Assembly (NCBI RefSeq): GCF_000717185.1
Contig: NZ_JNYE01000012.1
Span: forward strand, 1-64,000
Reading direction: 5' to 3'
Length of the DNA: 64,000 bases
From: Kitasatospora phosalacinea
GTDB taxonomy: Bacteria > Actinomycetota > Actinomycetes > Streptomycetales > Streptomycetaceae
Position numbers and translations under genes: made by a program. The notes under the pieces are model-generated. The model was given only the letters and a program-made list of their open reading frames with translations, ran no database searches and was not told the origin of the DNA. The number at the start of each line of letters is the position of its first letter. The first letter of the stretch is position 1. Below, piece by piece: positions 50,835-59,969 of this stretch.

Positions 50835-52022
50835 TTGAGCGCGACCGGATGGATCAGGGACGTCCTCCACGGCCCCACCCCAGGCCCGGTACCGGGCACC
50901 GTCACCGGCACCTGGCCCAAGACCTCGCACGCCCTGCCGCTGGTCGGCATGGTGCTGATCCTCTCGCTGGACCTGCTGGCCGACAGCCAGGTCACCGTCG
51001 AGCCCGCCCTGACCGCCGTCCCCGCCCTCGCCGCCGTGGTCTCCCGCCGGACGTGGTACCCGCTGCTGATCGGCGCCCTCGCCGAGGTCTGCGCCTTCGG
51101 CATGGCCTGGTACCACGGCCTCCTCGGCCAGTCCGTGCACGCCGCCACCGTCGCCGCGATCGTCCTGATCGCGGGCATCGGCCACCTCAGCGCCACCCTC
51201 CGGCTGCGGCAGGAACTCGCCCTCGCCGAGGCCCAGTTGGTCGCCGAGATCGCCCGCCGGGTGCTGCTGCGCCCCGTCCCCGAGCGGGTCGGCCCGGTCC
51301 GCGCCGCCGTCCGCTACGCCGCCGCCGCGGCCCACGCCTCCATCGGCGGCGACCTGTACGAGGTCGTCCACACCCGCTACGGCGTGCGGGCCGTGATGGG
51401 CGACGTCCGCGGCAAGGGCCTGGCCGCGGTGGAGACCGCCGCCGCCGTGCTCGGCGCGTTCCGCGAGGCCGCGCACCAGGAGGCCGCCCTCGACAAGGTG
51501 GCCGGCTGGCTCGCCGTCAGCCTGGACCGGGCCCTGCACGAGAACGAGCACCCCGGCGTCGAGGAGGAGTTCGTCACCCTGGTGCTGGTCGGCGTCCGCC
51601 CCGACGGCGCCCTGGAGATCGCCAACTGCGGCCACCCCGCGCCCGTCCTGCTCCGCGGCGACGCCCCGCCGCGGCTGCTCGCCGCCGACGAGACCGTCCC
51701 CCCGCTGGGCGTGCTGGACCCGGCGGACGTCCGGCCCCCGCTCCAGGTGCTCGACGTGGAGCCCGGCGACCGGATCCTGCTCTACACCGACGGCGTCATC
51801 GAGGCCCGCGACCGCTCCGGCGCCTTCTACCCGCTCACCGACCGCCTCCCGCTGCTCGCCGACGACGGCCCCGGCGACGTGCTCCAGCGCCTGCACGACG
51901 ACGTGGTCCGCCACGTCGGCCACCGGCTCGGCGACGACGCGGCGATGCTGCTGCTCCAGTTCGACCCGGTCGCGCTGCCCGCGCAGGGCGTGTACTGGGG
52001 CGCCCGGGGCACGGCGGCCTGA
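50835..52022 (+). CDS. Membrane-bound SpoIIE-type PP2C phosphatase
   Basis: A 395-residue protein: three or four N-terminal membrane helices (about 30-125, e.g. LVGMVLILSLDLLADSQ, AATVAAIVLIAGIGHL), a coiled-coil linker and a PP2C/SpoIIE domain (about 150-385). Metal motifs are IGGDLYEV, VMGDVRGKGLAAV, NCGHPAPVLL, LYTDGVIEARDR and DDAAMLLLQF, so it should be active. Such phosphatases act in partner-switching with anti-anti-sigma factors; no such partner is in the window. Start is TTG with GGAGAG eight bases upstream. TATTGT at 50708-50713 is a likely -10 box in the 199-bp gap after adnB, beside the palindrome GCACGTTTCGTGC. Confidence 0.85.
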   Translation: MSATGWIRDVLHGPTPGPVPGTVTGTWPKTSHALPLVGMVLILSLDLLADSQVTVEPALTAVPALAAVVSRRTWYPLLIGALAEVCAFGMAWYHGLLGQSVHAATVAAIVLIAGIGHLSATLRLRQELALAEAQLVAEIARRVLLRPVPERVGPVRAAVRYAAAAAHASIGGDLYEVVHTRYGVRAVMGDVRGKGLAAVETAAAVLGAFREAAHQEAALDKVAGWLAVSLDRALHENEHPGVEEEFVTLVLVGVRPDGALEIANCGHPAPVLLRGDAPPRLLAADETVPPLGVLDPADVRPPLQVLDVEPGDRILLYTDGVIEARDRSGAFYPLTDRLPLLADDGPGDVLQRLHDDVVRHVGHRLGDDAAMLLLQFDPVALPAQGVYWGARGTAA

Positions 52023-52038
52023 CGGCGCCCCGGCCCGG

Positions 52039-52944
52039 TCACATCTCGACGTCCACCACCAGCGGCCGGTGGTCCGACACCCCCGTGCGGGGCGCCGACA
52101 CCGAGCCGACGGAGCTGCGCGGGACGCCGATGCCCAGGATGTGGTCGAACTGCACGGCCGGGCGGTGCGAGGGGTACGTGGGGGTGCGGGCCAGGTCGTA
52201 CCAGCCCTGCAGCCGGGTGCGCCGGGCGGTGCGGACGCGCTCGCGCCGCGCGGTGCGCTGGATCGCGTGCGCCGAGCCGAGCACCGTGCGGGGCACCGCG
52301 CCGATCAGGTTGAAGTCGCCGAGCACCAGGTAGGGCTGCGGCAGGTCGGCGATCCAGCGCCGGACCGCGGCGAGCTGGGCGACGTTCCACCCCGGCACGA
52401 AGGACAGGTGCGCGGCCACCACCGTGAACTCCCCGCCCGGCCCGGCCAGCACCGCGGCCAGCGCCGCCCGCGGCTCGTCCGGGACGGGCGTCAGCCCGCG
52501 CCGCCCGGCCACCCGCAGCGGCAGGCCGAAGGGCGCGGGCGCGAACCGGCGGGCCCGCCAGTGCAGCACCGGCAGCCGGGTGAGCAGCGCGGTCCCGTAC
52601 GAGGGCCGGGAGTCGTCCAGGTCGGTCGGCCCGTAGACGGTCAGGCCGGGCCGGTCGGGGTCGGTGACCCAGCCCGCGCCGGGGGCGGGGACGCCGTGCA
52701 GCGCGGCGGCGAAGCGCCAGTCGGCGGCGCCGGTGGCCTTCGCGGCGACGGCGGCCTGGTCGGTGCGGCCGGAGCGGTCCTGGTACCGGTCGACCTCCTG
52801 GAGGGCGAGCACGTCGGCGTCGAGCGAGGCGACGGCGTCGGCCAGCGGCCCGCCCGGGTCGGCGGGGTAGGGCGCCGGGCTGCCGTCGGGGGCCAGCGGC
52901 CGGCCGTGCAGCAGGTTGTACGTGGCGATCCGCAGTGTGGTCAC
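52039..52944 (-). CDS. Endonuclease/exonuclease/phosphatase family protein
   Basis: A 301-residue EEP-fold hydrolase. Motifs in order: RIATYNLLHG (asparagine), LALQEVDRYQ (metal glutamate), VVAAHLSFVPGWN (histidine), LVLGDFNLIG (aspartate/asparagine) and the final SDHRPLVVDVE (DH pair). It may act on phospholipid, nucleic acid or sugar-phosphate substrates. The start is GTG at 52944 with TACGGT seven bases upstream on the minus strand, so it is probably leaderless. No signal peptide is visible. It converges on the PP2C gene with 16 bp between stops. Confidence 0.85.
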   Translation of the reverse strand: MTTLRIATYNLLHGRPLAPDGSPAPYPADPGGPLADAVASLDADVLALQEVDRYQDRSGRTDQAAVAAKATGAADWRFAAALHGVPAPGAGWVTDPDRPGLTVYGPTDLDDSRPSYGTALLTRLPVLHWRARRFAPAPFGLPLRVAGRRGLTPVPDEPRAALAAVLAGPGGEFTVVAAHLSFVPGWNVAQLAAVRRWIADLPQPYLVLGDFNLIGAVPRTVLGSAHAIQRTARRERVRTARRTRLQGWYDLARTPTYPSHRPAVQFDHILGIGVPRSSVGSVSAPRTGVSDHRPLVVDVEM

Positions 52945-52951
52945 GCCGTCG

Positions 52952-52957
52952 ACCGTA
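52952..52957 (-). promoter_or_regulatory. -10 box TACGGT for a leaderless gene
   Basis: Minus-strand TACGGT, seven bases, then the GTG start of the EEP gene. Confidence 0.5.
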
Positions 52958-52992
52958 CCGGGCCGGTGCGAACGGGCGGGGGCGGTTCGGGC

Positions 52993-53105
52993 GGGGAGGG
53001 CTTGAGCGGGGGCGGCTTGAGCGGGGAGGGCCTGAGCGGGGAGGGCCTGAGCGGGGAGGGCTTGAGCAGGGGGGCGGCTTGAGCAGGGGGGCGGCTTGAG
53101 CGGAG
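52993..53105. repeat. Degenerate 15-17-bp tandem repeat before padR
   Basis: Seven to eight units of the form GAGGGCYTGAGCGGG fill the divergent spacer between the EEP and PadR genes. Open frames on both strands through it are repeat artefacts. Confidence 0.85.
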
Positions 53106-53111
53106 GGCCGC

Positions 53112-53135
53112 ATACCCGGTATACATACTCGGTAT
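53112..53135 (+). promoter_or_regulatory. PadR operators overlapping the padR start
   Basis: ATACCCGGTAT (53112-53122) is a perfect 5-1-5 palindrome, and ATACTCGGTAT (53125-53135) repeats it with one mismatch, 13 bp apart centre to centre; the second covers the A and T of the start codon. TATACA between them is a plausible -10 box of a leaderless gene. Confidence 0.7.
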
Positions 53136-53751
53136 GTCGATCCGTCACGGCCTGCTGGCCCTCCTCGACCAGGGCCCGCGCTACGGCTACCAGCTGAGAA
53201 CCGAGTTCGAGGCCCGTACGGGGGCGACCTGGCCGCTGAACGTCGGCCAGGTCTACACCACGCTGGGCCGCCTGGAGCGCGACGGCCTGGTCGAGGCCGC
53301 GGGCGAGGACGACGAGGGCCACCAGTTCTACGCCGTCACCGACGAGGGACGCGTCGAACTGCGCCGCTGGTTCGACACCCCGGTGCCGCGCACCAACCCG
53401 CCCCGCGACGAACTCGCGATCAAGCTCGCGATGGCGGTCGCCATCCCCGGCGTCGACGTCGCCGCGGTGGTGCACGGCCAGCGCCGGCACAGCATGCAGG
53501 CGCTCCAGGACTACACCCGGCTCAAGGGCCGCGCGCTGGCCGCCGACACCGGCTCCGGCGGCGACCTGGCCTGGCTGCTGGTGCTGGAGCAGCTGATCTT
53601 CCAGACCGAGGCGGAGATCCGCTGGCTGGACCACTGCGAGTCCCGGCTCGCCCAGCACGCCGAACGCACCGCCACCGCCGAGCCGTCCGAACCCGCCGCC
53701 GCGCCGCCCGCCCGACGCGCCGTCAAGAGCCGCGACCGCGGCCGCACCTGA
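53134..53751 (+). CDS. PadR-family transcriptional regulator
   Basis: A 205-residue regulator. The winged HTH (1-90) reads SIRHGLLALLDQGPRYGYQLRTEF and WPLNVGQVYTTLGRLERDGLVEAAG, typical PadR. The C-terminal part is the Vir-type dimerisation helix pair (AIKLAMAVAIPGVDVAAVVHGQR, LLVLEQLIFQTEAEIRWLDHCE) with a proline/alanine tail. It probably represses its own operon through the two palindromes at its start. Sixteen bases downstream lies the ABC transporter pair that it should control. Confidence 0.87.
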   Translation: MSIRHGLLALLDQGPRYGYQLRTEFEARTGATWPLNVGQVYTTLGRLERDGLVEAAGEDDEGHQFYAVTDEGRVELRRWFDTPVPRTNPPRDELAIKLAMAVAIPGVDVAAVVHGQRRHSMQALQDYTRLKGRALAADTGSGGDLAWLLVLEQLIFQTEAEIRWLDHCESRLAQHAERTATAEPSEPAAAPPARRAVKSRDRGRT

Positions 53752-53767
53752 ACCTCCTGGGGGAGCG

Positions 53768-54532
53768 ATGACCGAACAACTCAAGCCGGCCGACCCCGTC
53801 CTGCACCTCGACCGGGTCAGCCGCACGCACGGCCACGGCGCGGCCGAGGTGCACGCGCTGCGCGCCGTCGACCTGCGGGTCCACCCCGGCGAACTGGTCG
53901 CCGTGATGGGGCCCTCCGGCTCCGGCAAGTCCACCCTGCTGACCCTCGCGGGCGGCCTGGACAGCCCCACCGACGGCCGGGTGATCGTCGAGGGCACCGT
54001 CCTCGGCGACCTCGACCGCAAGAAGCTGGCCGCCGTCCGCCGCCGCTCGGTCGGCTACGTCTTCCAGGACTACAACCTGATACCGGCGCTCACCGCCGCC
54101 GAGAACATCGCCCTGCCCCGCGAGCTGGACGGCACCTCCGCCCGGGCCGCCCGCCGCGAGGCGCTCGCCGCGCTGGAGGAGCTCAACATCGGCGAACTCG
54201 CCGACCGCTTCCCCGACGACATGTCCGGCGGCCAGCAGCAGCGCGTCGCCATCGCCCGCGCCCTGATCGGCGACCGCCGCCTGGTGCTCGCCGACGAACC
54301 CACCGGCGCCCTGGACTCCACCACCGGCGAGTCCGTGCTCGCCGTGCTGCGCGCCCGCTGCGACGCCGGGGCCGCCGCCATGATGGTCACCCACGAGGCC
54401 CGGCACGCCGCCTGGGCGGACCGGGTGGTCTTCCTGCGCGACGGCCTGCTGGTCGACGAGACCGCCCGCCAGGACGCCGGGAGCCTGCTCGTCACCGCCG
54501 CCACCAACGCCCGCAAGGACGGCGACCGGTGA
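53768..54532 (+). CDS. ABC transporter ATP-binding protein (MacB/LolD type)
   Basis: A 254-residue ATPase: Walker A MGPSGSGKST, Q-loop YVFQDYNLIPAL, signature MSGGQQQRVAIARAL, Walker B LVLADEPTGALDS, switch histidine in MVTHEAR. The FQDYNLIPALTAAEN form is typical of LolD/MacB/BceA-type importers or exporters paired with FtsX permeases. GGGAG lies just before the ATG, and the stop overlaps the permease start by four bases (GTGA). With the PadR regulator it forms a three-gene operon, commonly used against antimicrobial peptides or antibiotics. Confidence 0.92.
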   Translation: MTEQLKPADPVLHLDRVSRTHGHGAAEVHALRAVDLRVHPGELVAVMGPSGSGKSTLLTLAGGLDSPTDGRVIVEGTVLGDLDRKKLAAVRRRSVGYVFQDYNLIPALTAAENIALPRELDGTSARAARREALAALEELNIGELADRFPDDMSGGQQQRVAIARALIGDRRLVLADEPTGALDSTTGESVLAVLRARCDAGAAAMMVTHEARHAAWADRVVFLRDGLLVDETARQDAGSLLVTAATNARKDGDR

Positions 54533-57357
54533 AGCCGAGCGCCTGGCGCGCCGCCCTCCGGATCGCCCGCCGCGACGCCGCCCGCGCCAAGGGCCGCAGC
54601 GCCCTCGTCCTGGCGATGATCGCCCTGCCGGTGCTCGGCGTCGCCGGAGTGGACGTGATCGCCCGCAGCACCCAGCTGGAACCGGCCGAACAGGCCGCCC
54701 GGACGATGGGCACCGCCCAGGCCTCCGTCACCTCCACCACGCCCGGCGGCACCGTCCTGCAGAGCCCCGACGGCCGGGAGAGCACCTCCAAGGTGCCCGA
54801 GCAGGGCGCGGCGAAGACCCCCGCCCAGCAGCGCAGCGCCGCGACCGACCCCGCGCAGCTGCTCACCGAACTGCTCCCCGGCGCGGTGCTGGTGCCGACC
54901 GGGCAGTACAAGAGCACCACGACCACCACCGCCGAGGGCCGGATGACGACCAGCGTCGACGAGGTCGACCTGACCGACCCGGTGTGGCGCGGCAAGCTCG
55001 ACGTGGTCGAGGGCAGCGCCCCCACCCGACCCGACCAGCTCGCCGCCACCCGGAAGTTCCTGGACCGCTCCGGCCTGCGGATCGGCGACCGCACCGCCTT
55101 CCGCGGACTGGACTCCCGGCCCTACACCATCACCGGCGTCGTCGAGGACCCCGCGGACCTCGGCCAGACCGTGCTGTACGGCCGCCCCGGCGCGGTGTTC
55201 GCCCCGCTGGCCCAGGCCGACCCGGCCTCCGCCGACAGCGGGCAGATGAACTGGACGACCTGGCTGGTCAAGCTGCCCGCCGACGGCCGGATCGACTGGC
55301 CGAAGGTCAAGGAGCTCAACGAGTACGGCTTCTCGGTGGCCTCCCGGGCCGTCCTGCTGCACCCGCCGGCCCGCAGCGAGGTCCCCTTCTACGCGGAGCA
55401 GGACAGGTACTCCTCCGGCTACGTCAACAAGAGCGTGCTGGCCGTCGCCGCCCTGGTGCCCGGCATGGCCCTGCTGGAGATCGTGCTGCTCGCCGGGCCC
55501 GCGTTCGCGGTCGGCGCCCGCCGCTCGCGCCGCCAGCTCGGCCTGCTCGCGGCGGGCGGCGGCGACCGCTCGCACGTGCGGGCCGTGGTGCTGGCGGGCG
55601 GCGCGGTGCTCGGCACCGGCGGCGCCGTGCTCGGCCTGCTCGGCGGCACCGGCCTGGTCGCGCTGCTGCGCGGCCCCCTGGAGGAGTACGGCGGGCAGCG
55701 CTTCGGCCACTTCGACGTGCAGCCCCTCGACCTGCTCGCCGTCGCCCTGGTCGGCCTGGTCACCGGCCTGCTCGCGGCCGTCGTCCCCGCCGTCCAGGCC
55801 TCCCGGCAGGACGTGGTCGAGGCGCTCACCGGCCGCGGCGGCAGCAAGCCCGCCAACCGGATCGTCGCCGTCCTCGGCGCCGTGATGGTGGCCGGCGGCA
55901 CCGGGCTGGCCCTGCTCTGCGCGGTCACCAACACCGCCCCCGTACCCGGCCTGCTCGGCGGCTCGGTGATCGCCGAACTCGGCATGCTGCTGTGCACCCC
56001 GCTGCTGATCGGCCTGTTCGGCCGGCTCGGCCGCCACCTGCCGCTCAGCCCGCGGCTCGCGCTGCGCGACTCGGTGCGCAACCGCGGCCGCACCGCCCCC
56101 GCCGTGGCCGCCGTGATGGCCGCCGTCGCGGGCGCCGTCGCGGTCGGCATCTACCACGCCAGCGACGTCGAGCAGCAGCGCCGGGACTACCGGCCCAGCC
56201 TGCCCGCGGGCGCGGTCGCCCTGCTGCAGGGCGGCCGCGGGGAGGGCGACGCGGCCCGCTACGCCACCCTGCGCGACACCGTCGAGAAGGACCTCGGCAA
56301 GCTCGGCGAGCGCGCCGACGTGCTGGGCCCGACCGCCACCCCCGGAGCCTGCACGACCGGCTACGCCTGCGGGTACGTCCGCGCGCTGATGGCGCCGGAG
56401 AAGCGCTGCCCGGCCGACGACGCGATCACCGACGAGGAGCGCCGGGCGGCGACGGGGGACCCCCGGTGCGTCGCCATGCGGAGCCTGCCCGACGAGCTGA
56501 CCAGCATGTTCGGCGACGTCCTGGTCGGCGACCCGGCACTGCTGCACAACCTGCTCGACCTGCACGACCCGGCCGCCGAACAGGCCCTGGCCGCGGGCAA
56601 GGCCCTGGTGCTCCGCCACGACCGGGTGACCGGCGGCAAGGTCACCCTGCGGGCCGAGGAGGAGCCGACCAAGGCCCAGATCGACGCGGGCGACTACCGG
56701 GGCACCACCCGGGACGTCGACGTGGCGGCCGTCGAGGTGGACGCGCCGCTCCCGTTCGCCACCGTCGTGATGAGCCGGGAGGCCGCGCAGCGGGCCGGAC
56801 TGGGCGTGCGCTCCCTGGGCTCGCTGTGGCGACCCGCCGCGGCGCCCTCGGACGGCAAGGTCCAGAAGACCAGCGACCACCTCGGCAAGCTCGACGACAC
56901 CGTCTACCTGGACGTCGAACGGGGCTTCCAGGCCGAGCGGAGCGTCAAGATGGTCGGCCTGACCGCCTTCGCCGCCCTGGTCGCCCTCGGCGCGGCCGGC
57001 ATCGCCACCGGCCTGGCCGCCGCCGACTCCCAGCAGGACCTGGCCACGCTGGCCGCGGTCGGCGCCTCCGGCGGCATCCGGCGACGGCTGTCCGGCTTCC
57101 AGTGCGGGGTGATCGCCGCGATGGGATCGGTGCTCGGCCTGCTCTGCGGGACCGTCCCGGCGGTCGCGCTGCGCCTGCTGGAGGCCCGCAACACGCAGGT
57201 CTGGGTCAACGGCACGCCGGTCGGGCACGAGGACGCGGTCATCGCCGTCCCCTGGGCCGACCTGGCCGCCCTGCTGGTCGGCCTGCCGGTGGTGGCGGTC
57301 CTGCTGGCCGCGCTGCTCACCCGCTCCCGGGTCGGGCTGACCCGCCGGGCCGGCTGA
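54529..57357 (+). CDS. FtsX-family ABC transporter permease
   Basis: A 942-residue membrane protein with an N-terminal helix (LVLAMIALPVLGVAGVDVIA), a ~250-residue outer domain (MacB-like periplasmic core: RPDQLAATRKFLDRSGLRIGDR), an FtsX block of four helices (about 300-470), a second extracellular part and a final FtsX block (about 805-935; LTAFAALVALGAAGIATGLAAADSQQDLATLAAVGASGGIRRRL). This double-FtsX layout is that of streptomycete antibiotic or peptide exporters. It works with the ATPase encoded in overlap. The substrate is not known. Confidence 0.88.
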   Translation: MKPSAWRAALRIARRDAARAKGRSALVLAMIALPVLGVAGVDVIARSTQLEPAEQAARTMGTAQASVTSTTPGGTVLQSPDGRESTSKVPEQGAAKTPAQQRSAATDPAQLLTELLPGAVLVPTGQYKSTTTTTAEGRMTTSVDEVDLTDPVWRGKLDVVEGSAPTRPDQLAATRKFLDRSGLRIGDRTAFRGLDSRPYTITGVVEDPADLGQTVLYGRPGAVFAPLAQADPASADSGQMNWTTWLVKLPADGRIDWPKVKELNEYGFSVASRAVLLHPPARSEVPFYAEQDRYSSGYVNKSVLAVAALVPGMALLEIVLLAGPAFAVGARRSRRQLGLLAAGGGDRSHVRAVVLAGGAVLGTGGAVLGLLGGTGLVALLRGPLEEYGGQRFGHFDVQPLDLLAVALVGLVTGLLAAVVPAVQASRQDVVEALTGRGGSKPANRIVAVLGAVMVAGGTGLALLCAVTNTAPVPGLLGGSVIAELGMLLCTPLLIGLFGRLGRHLPLSPRLALRDSVRNRGRTAPAVAAVMAAVAGAVAVGIYHASDVEQQRRDYRPSLPAGAVALLQGGRGEGDAARYATLRDTVEKDLGKLGERADVLGPTATPGACTTGYACGYVRALMAPEKRCPADDAITDEERRAATGDPRCVAMRSLPDELTSMFGDVLVGDPALLHNLLDLHDPAAEQALAAGKALVLRHDRVTGGKVTLRAEEEPTKAQIDAGDYRGTTRDVDVAAVEVDAPLPFATVVMSREAAQRAGLGVRSLGSLWRPAAAPSDGKVQKTSDHLGKLDDTVYLDVERGFQAERSVKMVGLTAFAALVALGAAGIATGLAAADSQQDLATLAAVGASGGIRRRLSGFQCGVIAAMGSVLGLLCGTVPAVALRLLEARNTQVWVNGTPVGHEDAVIAVPWADLAALLVGLPVVAVLLAALLTRSRVGLTRRAG

Positions 57358-57374
57358 CCCGCCACCGCGGCGGG

Positions 57375-57440
57375 AGCGGTTCGCCGGGGGAGCGGTTCGA
57401 GGGGGAGCGGTTCGAGGGGGAGCGGTTCGAGGGGGAGCGG
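57375..57440. repeat. 15-bp tandem repeats after the permease gene
   Basis: AGCGGTTCGA (or with CG at the end) recurs at 57375, 57391, 57406 and 57421 within GGGGGAGCGGTTCGA units. They occupy the gap before the M20 peptidase promoter. Confidence 0.85.
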
Positions 57441-57504
57441 GGCGCGGCGGGTGACCGTGCTCACGGCCGGGGGAGGCCGTGGGCACGCACCCACCCGGGC
57501 GAAC

Positions 57505-57510
57505 TAAAGT
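57505..57510 (+). promoter_or_regulatory. -10 box TAAAGT for a leaderless gene
   Basis: TAAAGT, seven bases, then ATG of the M20 peptidase gene; no ribosome site. Confidence 0.55.
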
Positions 57511-57517
57511 CGTCCGT

Positions 57518-58915
57518 ATGACGAAAACGCCGGACAGCGCCGTCCGCTCCTTCATCGACCAGCACGAGGACGCCTTCCTGGCCGACCTCGCCGACTGGCT
57601 GCGCATCCCCTCGGTCTCCGCCGACCCGGGCCGGGCGGGCGAGGTCCGCCGCTCCGCCGAGTGGCTGGCCGACAAGCTGCGCGCGACCGGCTTCCCGGTG
57701 GCCGAGGTGTGGGAGACGGACGGGCTGCCCGCGGTGTTCGCCGAGTGGCCCTCCGGCGACGAGGGCGCGCCGACCGTGCTGGTCTACGGCCACCACGACG
57801 TGCAGCCCGCCGCCCGCGAGGACGGCTGGGACACCGACCCGTTCGAGCCCACCGTGGTCGGCCGCCGGCTGTACGCGCGCGGCGCCGCCGACGACAAGGG
57901 CCAGGTCTTCTTCCACACCCTGGGCCTGCGCGCCCACCTCGCCGCCACCGGCCGCACCGCGCCCGCCGTCAACCTCAAGCTGCTGGTCGAGGGCGAGGAG
58001 GAGTCCGGCTCGCCGAACTTCGCCGCCCTGGTCCGCCGCGAGGCCGGGCGGCTGGCCGCCGACGTGGTGATCATCTCCGACACCGGCATGTGGTCCGAGA
58101 CCACCCCGACCGTGTGCACCGGCATGCGCGGCCTGGCCGACTGCCAGATCGACCTGTACGGCCCGGACAACGACATCCACTCCGGCTCCTTCGGCGGCGC
58201 CGTCCCCAACCCGGCCGACGCGGCCGCCGCCCTGGTCGCGGGCCTGCACGACGCCGACCGCCGGGTCGCCGTCCCCGGCTTCTACGACGGCGTGGTCGAA
58301 CTCACCGACGAGGAGCGGGCGCTCTTCGCCGAACTGCCCTTCGACGAGGCGCAGTGGCTGAAGGTCGCCAAGTCGTACGGCACCCAGGGCGAGGCCGGCT
58401 ACACCACCCTGGAGCGGGTCTGGGCCCGGCCGACCGCGGAGGTCAACGGCATCTGGGGCGGCTACACCGGCCCCGGCGGCAAGACCATCGTCCCCGCCGA
58501 GGCGCACCTGAAGCTGTCCTTCCGGCTGGTCGCGGGTCAGGAGGTGGAGAAGGTCCGGGAGTCGGTGGCCGCCTGGGTTTCCGCGCAGGTCCCGGCGGGC
58601 ATCCGGTACGAGATCGTCTTCCCCGGCGCGACCCGCCCCTGCCTGACGCCGCTGGACCACCCCGCCCTCCGGTCCACCGTCCGCGCGATGGAGCGGGCCT
58701 TCGAGCAGAAGGTCCTGTTCACCCGCGAGGGGGGCTCCGGCCCGGCCGCCGACCTGCAGGACGTGCTGGGGGCGCCGGTGCTGTTCCTGGGCATCTCGGT
58801 ACCCTCGGACGGCTGGCACTCGATCAACGAGAAGGTGGAGCTCGACCTGCTGCGCAAGGGCGTCGAGACCTCCGCCCACCTGTGGGGAGACCTCGCGGAG
58901 AACTTCCGGCGATGA
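57518..58915 (+). CDS. M20-family dipeptidase
   Basis: A 465-residue zinc peptidase. Metal and catalytic residues: VYGHHDVQPA (histidine and aspartate), ARGAADDKGQ (bridging aspartate), LLVEGEEESGSP (glutamate pair), IISDTGMW (aspartate) and the C-terminal histidine near SDGWHSINEKV. The lid domain lies between about 215 and 385. It resembles cytosolic nonspecific dipeptidases rather than DapE. It is probably leaderless (TAAAGT seven bases before the ATG). The NudC gene follows after 49 bp. Confidence 0.9.
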   Translation: MTKTPDSAVRSFIDQHEDAFLADLADWLRIPSVSADPGRAGEVRRSAEWLADKLRATGFPVAEVWETDGLPAVFAEWPSGDEGAPTVLVYGHHDVQPAAREDGWDTDPFEPTVVGRRLYARGAADDKGQVFFHTLGLRAHLAATGRTAPAVNLKLLVEGEEESGSPNFAALVRREAGRLAADVVIISDTGMWSETTPTVCTGMRGLADCQIDLYGPDNDIHSGSFGGAVPNPADAAAALVAGLHDADRRVAVPGFYDGVVELTDEERALFAELPFDEAQWLKVAKSYGTQGEAGYTTLERVWARPTAEVNGIWGGYTGPGGKTIVPAEAHLKLSFRLVAGQEVEKVRESVAAWVSAQVPAGIRYEIVFPGATRPCLTPLDHPALRSTVRAMERAFEQKVLFTREGGSGPAADLQDVLGAPVLFLGISVPSDGWHSINEKVELDLLRKGVETSAHLWGDLAENFRR

Positions 58916-58964
58916 CCGTTCCTCATTGCCACCACAGCCGCATCGAACGCGAAAGCGAACGGGG

Positions 58965-59906
58965 ATGGACGAGTTGAGCAGCGCACCCGACACCAAGCAC
59001 CTCGCGCTGGCCCGCGCCGGGGTGGACCGGGCGGCGCACCGCCGGCTGGACGAGCCGTGGCTGGCCGCGGCCTGGAGCCACCCCACCACCCGGGTGCTGC
59101 CGATCGCCGGGGGCGAGGCCTTCGTGGTGGACACCGCCACCGGCAGCGAACTGGTGCTGCTGCCCTCCTTCGAGGCCCCCGAGACCGGCCACCGGTACTT
59201 CCTGGGCACCGACGAGGACGGCATCCACTACTTCGCGCTGGACTGCGAGTCGCTGCCCGGCCGGCTCGACGGCGACGCCCGCCCGGCCGGCCTGCGCGAG
59301 GTCGGCGGCACGCTCAGCGTCCGGGACGCCGGGCTGCTGGTGCACGCCGTCGCGCTGGAGCACTGGCACCGGCTGCACTCGTTCTGCTCCCGCTGCGGCC
59401 ACCCCACCGAGAAGGCCGGGGCCGGCCACCTGCGCCGCTGCACCTCCTGCGCGGCCGAGCACTACCCGCGCACCGACCCCGCGGTGATCATGCTGATCAC
59501 CGACGGCGAGGACCGCTGCCTGCTGGGCCGCCAGGCGCTCTGGCCGGAGGGCCGCTGGTCCACGCTGGCCGGATTCGTCGAGCCCGGCGAGTCCATCGAG
59601 CAGACCGTCGTCCGCGAGGTGTGGGAGGAGGCGGGCGTCCGGGTCGGCGAGGTCGAGTACGTGGCCAGCCAGCCCTGGCCGTTCCCGTCCAGCCTGATGC
59701 TCGGCTTCTTCGGCCGGGCGCTGCCCGACGGCACCGGGATCACCGTGGACGGCGAGGAGATCTCCGAGGCCCGCTGGTTCAGCCGGGAGGAGATGCGGGC
59801 CGGGATGGCCGCGGGGGAGATCCTGCCGCCGTCCGGCATCTCGATCGCCCGGCACCTGGTCGAACTCTGGTACGGCGAACCGCTCCCGGCGGCCACCCGC
59901 TGGTGA
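58965..59906 (+). CDS. nudC: NAD+ diphosphatase / NADH pyrophosphatase NudC
   Basis: A 313-residue Nudix enzyme. A zinc ribbon lies mid-protein (FCSRCGHPTEK and LRRCTSCAAEHYPRTDP), the Nudix box is GFVEPGESIEQTVVREVWEEAG, and the NADH-specificity motif SQPWPFPSS follows. It splits NAD(H) to NMN(H) and AMP and can remove NAD caps from RNA. The ATG at 58965 has only a weak purine-rich site before it. Its position near adnAB, mycoredoxin and uvrD2 matches the mycobacterial order. An unusually long hairpin terminator follows. Confidence 0.93.
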   Translation: MDELSSAPDTKHLALARAGVDRAAHRRLDEPWLAAAWSHPTTRVLPIAGGEAFVVDTATGSELVLLPSFEAPETGHRYFLGTDEDGIHYFALDCESLPGRLDGDARPAGLREVGGTLSVRDAGLLVHAVALEHWHRLHSFCSRCGHPTEKAGAGHLRRCTSCAAEHYPRTDPAVIMLITDGEDRCLLGRQALWPEGRWSTLAGFVEPGESIEQTVVREVWEEAGVRVGEVEYVASQPWPFPSSLMLGFFGRALPDGTGITVDGEEISEARWFSREEMRAGMAAGEILPPSGISIARHLVELWYGEPLPAATRW

Positions 59907-59926
59907 CCGACCGCCGGTGACCGCCC

Positions 59927-59969
59927 CACGACGGGGGCGCGCGTAGGTGTTCCGCGCGCCCCCGTCGTG
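59927..59969 (+). terminator. 17-bp hairpin terminator after nudC
   Basis: CACGACGGGGGCGCGCG at 59927-59943 pairs perfectly with 59953-59969 over a 9-nt loop, 21 bp after the nudC stop: the most stable hairpin in the window. Confidence 0.85.

Noticed and set aside
52941..53126. Repetitive ORFs (SRPPAQALPAQ and GEGLSGE types) through the 15-bp tract
   Set aside because: They are translations of a non-coding tandem tract and have no start with a ribosome site.
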